Of a stretch of DNA of 64,000 nt, positions 1 to 9,080 are shown piece by piece (position 1 is the stretch's first letter; every line of letters starts with the position of its first letter). A program made the translations under genes and the position numbers. Origin of the DNA: an uncultured Brachyspira sp. (GTDB lineage Bacteria > Spirochaetota > Brachyspiria > Brachyspirales > Brachyspiraceae); the NCBI RefSeq assembly GCF_910588665.1, contig NZ_CAJUPR010000005.1, forward strand, positions 25,579-89,578, read 5' to 3'. Below the pieces are notes generated by a model. That model was not told where the DNA came from and did not search any database. It worked only from the letters and a program-made list of their open reading frames with translations.

Positions 1-1544
1 AAAAATAATTCTTCAAGATTATGAGTTTTTAATAAAGGCGCAAAGTATTCATAAAATCTGAATGTTATATCTGCATCTTCGCATGCATATTCCGCAACAT
101 CTTTTAAAGGCACATCTAATAAAGTTTTTTTAGAATTATCGGTTATATCGCTGTACTTGATAGTATTGTATGAAAGATAAGCTATAGCTAAATCGTCCAT
201 ATTATATCTTCCTCTTGTGGGATTAATCAGATATGCGGCAACCATAGTGTCAAAATATATATTTCCGAAACTTTTATTAACAGCCCTAGCCATCTTATAT
301 TCATATTTAAGATTATGACCTATAATTTTTATATCTTCTTCAGACAATATATCAAATACATAATTTAAGCACTTTTCTTTATTCATATCCGTTCTTCCGC
401 TTAAATCCAAATAAAAAGCTTCATTAGATTTTATTGCAAAAGAAATACCTATAATAGAGTTTTTAAATATATCAAGTCCCGTAGTTTCAAAGTCTATGCA
501 TACCAATTTTTTGCTTTTAATATCATTTAAAAGATTCTGAAGTTCTATTTCATTTTCTATTAAATAGTAGTCTGCTTTATTATCTTTAGCACTTAATATC
601 GGGCTTTCTTCTTTTTTAATATCTGAATTATCCGATATTTTTACTTTATCCGCTTTTCTTGAGGAAGTTCCGTATATATAAAAATTAATTTTATCTCTAA
701 TCTGATTTAATTCTAATTCATCTAATATTTTATTAACTTCCTCAATATTTATTTTACTGTCCGCTATCTTACCATAATCTAAATTAAAATCTTTTATATT
801 TCTTTCTATAGTGGCAAGCTTATAGCTCATATATGCACTTTCTTTTGATTCTAATAATTTTTCCTGAAGTTTTCCTTTAATAGAATCAATATTTTCATAT
901 ATACCGTCTAAAGTTTTATATTCCTCAAGAAGCTTTAAAGCTGTTTTTTCTCCTACACCTTTTACTCCCGGTATATTATCTGAAGAATCTCCCATCAATG
1001 CAAGCAAATCTATTATTTGATTTGGATAAACTCCCCTTTTCTCTTTAACCATTTCTATATCATACTCCATAAGCTCATTATCTTTATTGCTTGCAATCAC
1101 TCTCACATCATCGCATACAAGCTGAAGCATATCTTTATCAGGAGAATAAATAATAGTTTTTATATTTTCCTTTTTATTTTTCTCAGCAATAGTACCTACA
1201 ATATCGTCAGCCTCATAATTATCAATCACTATTCTTGATATTCCTAAAGCGTCTATAAGATTATAAAGCATTGGAATCTGGCTTCTTAAGTCATCAGGCA
1301 TGCTTTCTCTATTCTCTTTATACTCTTTATATATTTCATTTCTGAAAGTTTTTCTGGAGCTGTCCAAAGCTATGGCGACATATTCTGCAGAATAGGTATT
1401 GATAAGCGAAAAATAAGTCCTCATAAAACCGTTAATAGATGAAACATTCTGACCTTTAGAGTTTATAAGAGGTCTTTTCAAAAAAATAAAATGGTATCTG
1501 TAAAGTATACCGAATGCGTCAATAATAAGAAATGTTTTTTTCAT
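1..1544 (-). CDS. polA: DNA polymerase I, N-terminal part (runs off left edge)
   Basis: About 514 codons from the ATG at 1544 are present and the frame is open to the window edge, so the polymerase domain lies outside. The N-terminus (MKKTFLIIDAFGILYR) begins a FEN-type 5'-3' exonuclease domain, with SPDKDMLQLV and the helix-hairpin-helix segment GDSSDNIPGVKGVGEKTA following. From about residue 320 a 3'-5' proofreading exonuclease domain starts; its Exo I motif DFETTGLD at about residue 346 keeps the acidic pair. That suggests active proofreading, which many PolA homologues have lost. It acts in Okazaki fragment processing and repair. Family identity is clear; proofreading activity is inferred from the retained motif. 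Confidence 0.95.
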   Translation of the reverse strand, partial: MKKTFLIIDAFGILYRYHFIFLKRPLINSKGQNVSSINGFMRTYFSLINTYSAEYVAIALDSSRKTFRNEIYKEYKENRESMPDDLRSQIPMLYNLIDALGISRIVIDNYEADDIVGTIAEKNKKENIKTIIYSPDKDMLQLVCDDVRVIASNKDNELMEYDIEMVKEKRGVYPNQIIDLLALMGDSSDNIPGVKGVGEKTALKLLEEYKTLDGIYENIDSIKGKLQEKLLESKESAYMSYKLATIERNIKDFNLDYGKIADSKINIEEVNKILDELELNQIRDKINFYIYGTSSRKADKVKISDNSDIKKEESPILSAKDNKADYYLIENEIELQNLLNDIKSKKLVCIDFETTGLDIFKNSIIGISFAIKSNEAFYLDLSGRTDMNKEKCLNYVFDILSEEDIKIIGHNLKYEYKMARAVNKSFGNIYFDTMVAAYLINPTRGRYNMDDLAIAYLSYNTIKYSDITDNSKKTLLDVPLKDVAEYACEDADITFRFYEYFAPLLKTHNLEELF

Positions 1545-1644
1545 AATGGCAACATTATACTATTTTATATAAAATAAGTAAATATTAAATTACTATCTGT
1601 AAAATACCTATCTTAAATAATTAATAGCTTAAAAAATATAAAAA

Positions 1645-2088
1645 CTATTTAATAATATTATTAATAATTTTAAATATAATATAAAAATTACTGTTATAAT
1701 TATATGTAAAAGGCTCTTTATTAGGAAATAATAGTATAAATCTTATTATATATACTATTATAAAAATTAACAGCATGCCTATTATAATATAGTTATTATT
1801 GTATATATACTGCGCTATTTTAAATTTTTTCTTAAAAATTATAAGTAAAAATATAAAAATAGGAAATACAAATAAAGGATGATAATAAAATGCTTTTTTA
1901 AAATTAAGCTTAAAAGCTTCCGTATATGCTCTTGTCATACCGCAGCTTGGACAAGGAAAGCCTGTGGTATTTTTCATTAAACATAATCCGCCTAACTGTA
2001 TAAAATATCTATCCGTATTATTACTTCCGTCATAATTCATAAAAAGCATCATAAAAGATATTAATACAAGTTTTAATATTTTAATCAT
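1645..2088 (-). CDS. DUF2752 family membrane protein
   Basis: This 147-residue protein has an N-terminal hydrophobic helix, then the family-diagnostic motif CPSCGMTRA (C46-x-x-C49-G-M-T-R), and two further membrane helices. DUF2752 proteins carry this CxxCG-M/L-TR motif in a small polytopic membrane protein; no biochemical function is established. A long run of K/N/I codons at the C-terminus reflects local base composition. It lies 100 bp downstream of polA's start on the same strand and 29 bp below the FlgJ-like gene, so it may be the distal gene of the flgJ transcript. The family call rests on the motif and topology. Confidence 0.8.
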   Translation of the reverse strand: MIKILKLVLISFMMLFMNYDGSNNTDRYFIQLGGLCLMKNTTGFPCPSCGMTRAYTEAFKLNFKKAFYYHPLFVFPIFIFLLIIFKKKFKIAQYIYNNNYIIIGMLLIFIIVYIIRFILLFPNKEPFTYNYNSNFYIIFKIINNIIK

Positions 2089-2117
2089 AAAATTAAACTA
2101 TTATGCATGAATTACAA

Positions 2118-2471
2118 TTAAATATATCTTTCCATTTGATTGTATATGATATCGGCAAGCCCGAAAGTTTTTGTTTTTGAAAACTCTTTAGCGTACTCAT
2201 CATAAAGCATATCTTCAAATATACGCTCAGCCATTCCTCCGTCTGCTAAACCGCTTTTATCAACTGTCTTTCTCATTTCTTTAAGCATTTGATTAATCAT
2301 CAAAGCTTCAAAATCTTCAGAAACTTGCCTCAAACGCTTTTTTTCAAATTCTTTGTCATATTTTGCACTGTCTATGGTAAACTCAGCATTGCCGTAGCGT
2401 TTTTTTACATTTTGAAGTTTATTAAAACCGGCATTGTTCATACTAAAATTATATTTGTCAGTTATATTCAT
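2118..2471 (-). CDS. flgJ: flagellar rod-binding protein, FlgJ N-terminal type
   Basis: The 117-residue product matches the rod-binding domain found at the N-terminus of FlgJ: a central helix (DFEALMINQMLKEMRK) followed by the glycine-rich turn SGLADGGMAERIFEDML and a C-terminal helix ending GLADIIYNQM. This domain caps or scaffolds growth of the flagellar rod in the periplasm. The C-terminal muramidase domain of enterobacterial FlgJ is absent, as in many bacteria where the hydrolase is a separate protein. No signal peptide is visible, consistent with export through the flagellar apparatus. Spirochaete flagella are periplasmic, and flaA and two MCP genes are also in this window. Confidence 0.85.
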   Translation of the reverse strand: MNITDKYNFSMNNAGFNKLQNVKKRYGNAEFTIDSAKYDKEFEKKRLRQVSEDFEALMINQMLKEMRKTVDKSGLADGGMAERIFEDMLYDEYAKEFSKTKTFGLADIIYNQMERYI

Positions 2472-2572
2472 AATATATCCTGTTTTAAATAAAAAATATC
2501 TTTAAATAATATCGGAAATAATCATAATTCTATTAATAATAAAAGTTAATATAAAAACTTTTATAGCTTAAA

Positions 2573-5467
2573 TTACCAAGTTACTATATACTCGGTATAA
2601 ATATAGCCTTTGCTTATTGATTTAGTCATTCTAACTTTAGAACCATTAGGGTATTTAAATCTGAATATATTTTTTATCATTTCATCATAATAGGTTTCTA
2701 TCATAGAGTCGTAATTAGGGAAATAATGCAAATGATAAATTATACGCCTTTTCTCTGCTTTAACCACCTCTATATTTATATTTTTGAACATCTTATTATT
2801 GAAATTAACAAATATATTAGCTAAAGCATTTCTTTTAGCAATTTTTATAAATATTTTTTTGAATACGCCAAACTTTTTAAAATCAAATCTTGCTTTTTCT
2901 CTTATACCTTCTCTTGCACCGTCATAAAACTCATCCATTATTGAAGTCATAGGAATAAAACAGGAAGAAGATAAAGGATACTTCTTTCGAAATTTTGTAT
3001 TCTTAGCATTTTCAAATATATTCCTGCATTCATCTGGCATTTGCTCCAAAAGTTTTTGGAATTTTTCTTTTCCGAATACAGATATGACAAATTTATAAAT
3101 ACTTTGAACAAATACATGTCTGCTGTAAGCTCTGTCTCCCTCATTTATAATTTTAATTTTCTCTTTTATAACATCTTCAAAATCTTTTATAACATAATCC
3201 GACATTTCTTTTCCCAGCATATCCACAGAATCTCTTGCAACATTAGAAAGCTGCTCTATCTCTTTTATAAGACCAAATACATTTCCTATCTGCTTGCCCA
3301 TATCCTGAATTTTAGATACTATATCATCAGTATTCTCTGATACAAGCTTCATAGCCTCATCATTTTTCTTAGAGAAATCGGAAAGATTTATCAAATCATC
3401 TTTAGCTAATGATATTCTGCTATGCAAATTTGTATATTGTTCTTTAATATCTTTAATAATATTATATAAACTTTCTATGGAGATGCTTATTTCTTTTGTA
3501 GAATCATATTTTTCATCTGCAACTTTTTTTACTTTAGTCATAGTATTAACAAAGTTCTGCATTTTTATAAGCATATCCCCAGTTGAAATTATTCTCTCCG
3601 TCATAATAGACATAATTTGATTCATTTCTTTTTCTATATCTCTTAATATCTTCCATGCTTTTTCGGACTGCAAATTTGTAGTGGTGGCTAATTTTCTTAT
3701 CTCTTCAGCAACAACAGCGAATCCCTTGCCCTGTTCTCCTGCATGCGCAGCCTCAATAGCGGCATTCATCGCAAGCATATTAGTCTGCTGAGATATGTCT
3801 ATAGTAGAGTTTACAAAATCTGTAATGCCTCTTATGGAATTTATTAATGATTTTGTAATATTTTCGGTTTTTAATATCTTTTCTTTACCATCTTCCGTCA
3901 AAGATACAATATATTCAGACTCTTCCTTAGCCTTTCCAACAGAAACAGAAACCTCCTGCATATCTTTTTGCATAGCCATAGTTAACGAATTAATCTGATT
4001 TATACTTACAGACTGGTTGTCAATTTTACCTTGAAGATTATTTGTCATATCATTAATAGAAATTAATTCGGATAAGCTTGAAGCTATAATTTTATATATT
4101 TCCAAATTACTGCTTTCCACATGCTTAAATTCAGTTTGCTGAGATGATATATTATCCACTATTATGCCAACTGTTTCTATCATATCTCCTGCAGTTTTGG
4201 ATATGTCTGTCATTTTATCTTTTAAAGCTTCATTTTGTTCCTTTGACACTTTAAGATTTTTTGATACGCTTGAAAATACATGCTGAACCATATCAAAGAA
4301 TATTCTTATCCAAGTGCTTAAATATCCTAAAGAATCTCTGGAATTAATCTTTGTTACATTTAAAAATATATTATTATTAAATACACCCTGTTCTAATTCC
4401 TGAGATATTTTATCTAAAGGCTTTAAGGATATAGGTATAGCTATATTCAATACTATTATTATGGCAATTATAGCGAATATTAATATAAAAAATATGGTTC
4501 TGTTTGTAGCTGTAAGTACACTGTGAAAAAAAGTTGTAGGCACATACATAAATATATTATAATAACCTATTTCAAACTGTTTAAAAAACAAAGTGTAGTT
4601 ATTTTCTCCAACCTGATAATTTTCTCTTATTCTTGTATTAGTATAGAAAGCTGTACTTTCTACAGCATTATTAATCCATTCCATCTCACTTAAATCACTT
4701 AATATATAATTAGGATCATCATAATAAACTATTTTTTCATTTCTTGAATCAAATATAACAGTATTAAAAGGTCCGGTTTTAACTATATTTGTAAGCATTT
4801 CATAAACTATATCTAAAGAAACATCTGACAGAGCAACCCCTATAAGATTATCATTGATAGTGGAATATATGGGAGAAGAGAAAGAAATAACTCTCTGAGG
4901 TCCGTCAATATTTTTTAAATACGGTGCAGTATAATAAATACTTTTAGGTCTTTTAGCTTCTCTGTTCCAATTGTATGGAAGCGCTAAAGAATAAAACTCT
5001 TCGGAAATATAATTATCCTGAACGGTTTCAATTTTAGGATGCATATTTCCAGTATTGCCTACATCATAAAGATATAAAGAGTGAATTCCTCTCATATATG
5101 TATTATCAGCTATAATATCAGGTTCAAAATATATGCCGTTTGCTATAATATGATGCAAAGCTGTCTGCGATTTATGAAATCTATAAATGGTTTTTCTAAG
5201 ATTTGTTGCAACATCAGTAACAGCTCCTGTTGAATATAAATCATAAGATACTGTGGCTATATCCGATAAAGAAACTGTGCCGACGCTTGTTGAAGAAAAT
5301 ATATTATCAAAAGCGGAGTATATATCATAAAAATAATTCTGAGAAACATTCATTGCGGATTCATATAACGCATTCTTATTAGTTTTAGTATTTATAAAAA
5401 CTGTTGGTGATAATGCTAAAATTATAACTATTACAACTAATAAAAGTATCTTATTTTTCAGACTCAT
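2573..5467 (-). CDS. methyl-accepting chemotaxis protein with C-terminal extension
   Basis: This 964-residue protein has a first membrane helix at about residues 5-25, a ~300-residue extracytoplasmic region resembling a double-CACHE ligand domain, a second helix at about 322-350, then a long coiled-coil signalling region. The conserved hairpin tip (AMNAAIEAAHAGEQGKGFAV, about residues 560-580) contacts CheA and CheW. Unusually, about 190 residues follow the coiled coil. This tail has no transmembrane segment and ends in a beta-rich stretch (YIYTEYIVTW). Its pattern of helices, a YPLSS segment and a terminal beta strand faintly recalls DUF2378 or heme-NO-binding/V4R-type ligand domains, but I cannot assign it. 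The ATG start is next to a weak purine-rich leader. Confidence 0.9.
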   Translation of the reverse strand: MSLKNKILLLVVIVIILALSPTVFINTKTNKNALYESAMNVSQNYFYDIYSAFDNIFSSTSVGTVSLSDIATVSYDLYSTGAVTDVATNLRKTIYRFHKSQTALHHIIANGIYFEPDIIADNTYMRGIHSLYLYDVGNTGNMHPKIETVQDNYISEEFYSLALPYNWNREAKRPKSIYYTAPYLKNIDGPQRVISFSSPIYSTINDNLIGVALSDVSLDIVYEMLTNIVKTGPFNTVIFDSRNEKIVYYDDPNYILSDLSEMEWINNAVESTAFYTNTRIRENYQVGENNYTLFFKQFEIGYYNIFMYVPTTFFHSVLTATNRTIFFILIFAIIAIIIVLNIAIPISLKPLDKISQELEQGVFNNNIFLNVTKINSRDSLGYLSTWIRIFFDMVQHVFSSVSKNLKVSKEQNEALKDKMTDISKTAGDMIETVGIIVDNISSQQTEFKHVESSNLEIYKIIASSLSELISINDMTNNLQGKIDNQSVSINQINSLTMAMQKDMQEVSVSVGKAKEESEYIVSLTEDGKEKILKTENITKSLINSIRGITDFVNSTIDISQQTNMLAMNAAIEAAHAGEQGKGFAVVAEEIRKLATTTNLQSEKAWKILRDIEKEMNQIMSIMTERIISTGDMLIKMQNFVNTMTKVKKVADEKYDSTKEISISIESLYNIIKDIKEQYTNLHSRISLAKDDLINLSDFSKKNDEAMKLVSENTDDIVSKIQDMGKQIGNVFGLIKEIEQLSNVARDSVDMLGKEMSDYVIKDFEDVIKEKIKIINEGDRAYSRHVFVQSIYKFVISVFGKEKFQKLLEQMPDECRNIFENAKNTKFRKKYPLSSSCFIPMTSIMDEFYDGAREGIREKARFDFKKFGVFKKIFIKIAKRNALANIFVNFNNKMFKNINIEVVKAEKRRIIYHLHYFPNYDSMIETYYDEMIKNIFRFKYPNGSKVRMTKSISKGYIYTEYIVTW

Positions 5468-5547
5468 AAAAAAACCTTATTATTTATTAAAAAAATTATT
5501 ACTTAAGTTATCGGATATTTTTCTATTATTATTAAGAATGATACATA

Positions 5548-7167
5548 TTATTTTTTTGCGAACTTTCTTAGAAATCTTCCAGTAAACATATTAATAAAAG
5601 ATAAAAAATCATCATTTCTTAATATTATATTCATTAAAGAATAAAAAACCGCTCCTAATATTATTATTATAAAAACTTTAAATATAAAAAATATTTTTAA
5701 ATCATATTGATAAGGCAGCAAATAATATTTAATTCCGTAAACAGCCGCAGCCATAAAAATACTGGATATTAATGTTTTAACAACTTCTATTTTATTATTT
5801 ATTATAGAGCTTAAAGCCATTCTTTTCATAAGTAATACATATAGTATACAAAAAGATGTAATATTTGCAACAACGCTTGATATAGATATTCCTATAATAT
5901 CAAATTTAAATATGTATACACATAGATAATTACTTACTGCATTAATGATAAAAGCAAAAAAAGCTGTATAAACAGGAGTTTTCATATCCTTCATAGCATA
6001 AAATGACTGTACAAGTATTCTATAACTAGCCGTAAAGAAAAGCGATACAGATAAATATTTTAAAGCGCTTGATACCAAATAAGTAGAGTTTGAAGAAAAA
6101 GCTCCGTATTCAAATATCATTCTCACTATTTCTTTACCCATTACTATAAATCCGAAAGTTGCGGGAATAGTAACCAATGCCACAAGTCTTAAAGAATATG
6201 ATAAAGTTTCAGCGGCTTCATATTTTTTCCCATCGGTTATGAGCCTGCTTAAAGATGGAAGCATTACGGTTGCCACGCTCACTGCAAAAACTCCCAAAAC
6301 AAATTCATGCATCCTAGTTGCAAAAGTAACAGCAGAAACCCTGCCCTCTCCGATAGCTCCTGCAAATGCGGTAGATACAAGTAAATTAATCTGATATATG
6401 CTTGCACCCAAAATACCGGGAGCAAATAATTTTATCATCTTTATAACATAAGCCTCTTTAAAATTAAAATACGGCTTAAAACTAAAACCCTGCCTATATA
6501 CAAAAGGCATTTGATATATAAATTGCACAAACCCGCCTAAAAGTACGGAAACAGCAAACACATAGGACATATTATTAAAAAAATTCGGCAAAAAGAAATA
6601 AAAAAACAATGACATAGATATAATTACTGTATTTAAAAGTATGGGACTTGCAGCTGATATTGAATAGTATCCTCTTATATTGAGAACCCCCTGCATTAAA
6701 GCCGCTAAAGATATGAATAACAAATACGGAAACATTATCCTTGATAAGTCGCTTGCAAGATTAAGAGCTTCTATATTGTCGTATGCAGATTTATACAGTA
6801 TCCTCACTAATAAAGGAGATGCCGCTATACCAATGCATACTGCAGCTATAAGTATTAATCCGAGCAATGTAAATACAGCTCTAAAAAACTTTTTTGATTC
6901 TTCCTTTCCCTTTTCTTTTTCAAGCTCGGTGAATACGGGTATAAAGCTTGCAACCATATTACCCTCGGCAAATAAGCGTCTCAAAAGATTAGGAAGCATA
7001 AACCCTATTGCAAAAGCATCGGCTATGAATGCCGTTCCTAATAATGCCGCCTGTATCTGATCTCTTACCAGCCCGAACATTCTGCTTACAGTTGTTACAA
7101 GCGACATTTTTAATGAGGATTTGGCTATTTTTTCTCTGCTTAACATTTTATTAAAATTTTCAGACAT
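5548..7167 (-). CDS. murJ: lipid II flippase MurJ (MviN)
   Basis: The 539-residue protein is almost entirely hydrophobic, with about 14 predicted helices, and starts with the typical MurJ segment SLVTTVSRMFGLVRDQIQAA. The FAIGFMLPNLLRRLFAEGNM and FIPVFTE motifs in helices 1-3 are strongly family-specific. MurJ flips the peptidoglycan precursor lipid II across the inner membrane. The arginines and glutamate of the central cavity region (RRLFAEG) are kept. The gene lies 80 bp upstream of the MCP gene and 28 bp below the 5'-nucleotidase gene, all on the same strand, so co-transcription is plausible. Length is normal for the family. Confidence 0.95.
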   Translation of the reverse strand: MSENFNKMLSREKIAKSSLKMSLVTTVSRMFGLVRDQIQAALLGTAFIADAFAIGFMLPNLLRRLFAEGNMVASFIPVFTELEKEKGKEESKKFFRAVFTLLGLILIAAVCIGIAASPLLVRILYKSAYDNIEALNLASDLSRIMFPYLLFISLAALMQGVLNIRGYYSISAASPILLNTVIISMSLFFYFFLPNFFNNMSYVFAVSVLLGGFVQFIYQMPFVYRQGFSFKPYFNFKEAYVIKMIKLFAPGILGASIYQINLLVSTAFAGAIGEGRVSAVTFATRMHEFVLGVFAVSVATVMLPSLSRLITDGKKYEAAETLSYSLRLVALVTIPATFGFIVMGKEIVRMIFEYGAFSSNSTYLVSSALKYLSVSLFFTASYRILVQSFYAMKDMKTPVYTAFFAFIINAVSNYLCVYIFKFDIIGISISSVVANITSFCILYVLLMKRMALSSIINNKIEVVKTLISSIFMAAAVYGIKYYLLPYQYDLKIFFIFKVFIIIILGAVFYSLMNIILRNDDFLSFINMFTGRFLRKFAKK

Positions 7168-7195
7168 ACTTACTTTAATTATAAACTAAAAATAA

Positions 7196-8713
7196 TTATT
7201 TAAATATTATACGCTCTGAGCTGTCTATAGCGCTTTCAGGAACATTTTTATATTCTTTTAATCTTTTTATTATTAAATCTCTTATATCCAATCCTGTATG
7301 TATAATATTCTCTCCATACTGAAATAAAGGTTTTCCATCATCATCAATATATTTTTCGCCTCCGTTAAATATATAATCTGCGGCGGCAACCACATATTTA
7401 TCATTATCATTTAAAAGTTTTCCTTTTATATAGGATTGCGAAAGTTTTCCGTTACTGTCATAACTGATAATACAGTCTTTTGATACCTGCAGAAATCCTC
7501 CCTCGCCTCTTTTTGAAGCGGATAATTCCAATATATTTTTTAAATCTTTACCTCTTAAAGTAGCAAGTATTATTAAATTATCAAAAGGAAAAAACTCATA
7601 TATATTTCCCAATGTAACTTTTCCTTTTGGAAGAAAGCCTCTCAAAGAACCTGAATTGATTAATGCTATATCAATACCGTTTTGAGATGATGCCGTTATA
7701 TCGGATACAAAATTTCCTAAAGGAGCGGATTTATTTCTTATATTTTCATCGCTTAATTCATAAGGAAGCATAGCTATTTCAACATTAAATTCTTTATCAG
7801 CTTTAATCTGCATATCATCTATTTTAGAAAGTATATATTCATCTTCTTTTACAGATTCATCTAATCTTGTAAGTTTATAATTAGGATGAGAATATTTTCC
7901 GTTTTTAAATATCATATCGATTGTGCCTATATATTCTCCGTATTCTCCCGCCTGAACTATAGTTGTACTGCCTATAATTACAGGTTTTTCTAATAATGTA
8001 TGACTATGTCCTCCTATTATAATATTAAAAGTATTCGGAATTTTTTCAGCTATTTTTTTATCGGTATCAAAACCTGCATGGCTGAGCAGAATTGTAATCT
8101 CATTAGTAGTATTCAGAGGAGTCTCTTTTAAAAGATTTTCTAAAGAAGAAATTTCATCTTCTATATAAACATAATCAAGTCCCTGTATTATATTCATTTT
8201 TTCGCTTTGCAAAACGCCTATTACGGCAACATTTATTGCATTAATATTTGTTACTATATACGGAAGCACATAATTTTCATCTGTACCTATAATTTTAACA
8301 TTGCATGCTATTGTAGGAAAATTTCTGCCTGCTATAATCTTATTTAACTGCTCTATTCCAAAATCGAACTCATGATTTCCAAGAGAAGATACCTGAACTC
8401 CTATATCATTCATAATTTCAACTTCGTCCATACCCTGATAAACAATAGAAAATATACTTCCAGCTATGGTATCTCCTGCGTGCATTACTATAACATTTTC
8501 ATTTTCTTTTTTAATATTATCAATAAAAGTTTTTCTTCTTGCAGCTCCGCCATATGCATCTGCAGAACCGTCTTCTTTTGAGACTTTTACAAATTCTTTA
8601 TTTTTAGAATGAGTATCATTAATATGAACTATTGTAAAAACTTTTTTTTCATTATCAGAACATGATAAAATTAAAATTGAAATTAAAATAATTAATATAT
8701 ATAAGTTTTTCAT
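7196..8713 (-). CDS. 5'-nucleotidase/UshA-type metallophosphoesterase lipoprotein
   Basis: This 505-residue protein has a lipoprotein signal (hydrophobic core then LILSC, Cys at about 18). The calcineurin-like metal site motifs follow in order: VHINDTHSK, GDTIAGS, GNHEFDFG and GGHSH. A C-terminal 5'-nucleotidase domain follows with NSGSLRG and FPFDN. The family hydrolyses nucleotides, and sometimes UDP-sugars or 2',3'-cyclic nucleotides, outside the inner membrane, feeding nucleoside salvage. Substrate cannot be fixed from sequence. The ATG at 8713 is preceded by an AGGAT ribosome site and a good sigma70-type promoter at 8742-8769. Confidence 0.92.
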   Translation of the reverse strand: MKNLYILIILISILILSCSDNEKKVFTIVHINDTHSKNKEFVKVSKEDGSADAYGGAARRKTFIDNIKKENENVIVMHAGDTIAGSIFSIVYQGMDEVEIMNDIGVQVSSLGNHEFDFGIEQLNKIIAGRNFPTIACNVKIIGTDENYVLPYIVTNINAINVAVIGVLQSEKMNIIQGLDYVYIEDEISSLENLLKETPLNTTNEITILLSHAGFDTDKKIAEKIPNTFNIIIGGHSHTLLEKPVIIGSTTIVQAGEYGEYIGTIDMIFKNGKYSHPNYKLTRLDESVKEDEYILSKIDDMQIKADKEFNVEIAMLPYELSDENIRNKSAPLGNFVSDITASSQNGIDIALINSGSLRGFLPKGKVTLGNIYEFFPFDNLIILATLRGKDLKNILELSASKRGEGGFLQVSKDCIISYDSNGKLSQSYIKGKLLNDNDKYVVAAADYIFNGGEKYIDDDGKPLFQYGENIIHTGLDIRDLIIKRLKEYKNVPESAIDSSERIIFK

Positions 8714-8741
8714 TCTAATATCCTAAACTATAATAAGTTTA

Positions 8742-8769
8742 ATAATACAGTAATAACTTTTAAAGTCAA
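8742..8769 (-). promoter_or_regulatory. sigma70-type promoter for the 5'-nucleotidase gene
   Basis: On the minus strand TTGACT is separated by 16 bp from TATTAT, and the start codon is about 30 bp downstream of the -10 box. The match to consensus is close, but A+T-rich DNA yields chance hits, so this is a strong candidate only. Confidence 0.6.
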
Positions 8770-8780
8770 TAATTTAAAAT

Positions 8781-8808
8781 TTGACTAAAATATAAATAGG
8801 TTTATGAT
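8781..8808 (+). promoter_or_regulatory. possible promoter for the downstream MCP gene, within the 8714-9080 gap
   Basis: TTGACT at 8781 and TATGAT at 8803 are 16 bp apart on the plus strand. If used, it would leave a leader of about 260 nt before the chemoreceptor gene at 9081. The rest of the 8714-9080 gap is A+T-rich sequence with no convincing reading frame, stable hairpin or repeat. Confidence 0.4.
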
Positions 8809-9080
8809 ATTATAGAATAATTAAAAAAGTATAAATAGCATAATTATGAGTAATGAAGCAGTATTTAATAATGATTCAAAATGTATGCACAACATTAACA
8901 TTATTTATTATATATTTTAAAAAATTACTTAAAAACAAAACTAAACTAATTATAAACAATTTAAATATAAAATACATAATATTATAATTTATTAGCTTGA
9001 AAATATATATTAAATTAACTATACTATATTTTATAATATTTAAGTTATATATGAAATGCAGTTAATAAGGGTTTTTGTTC

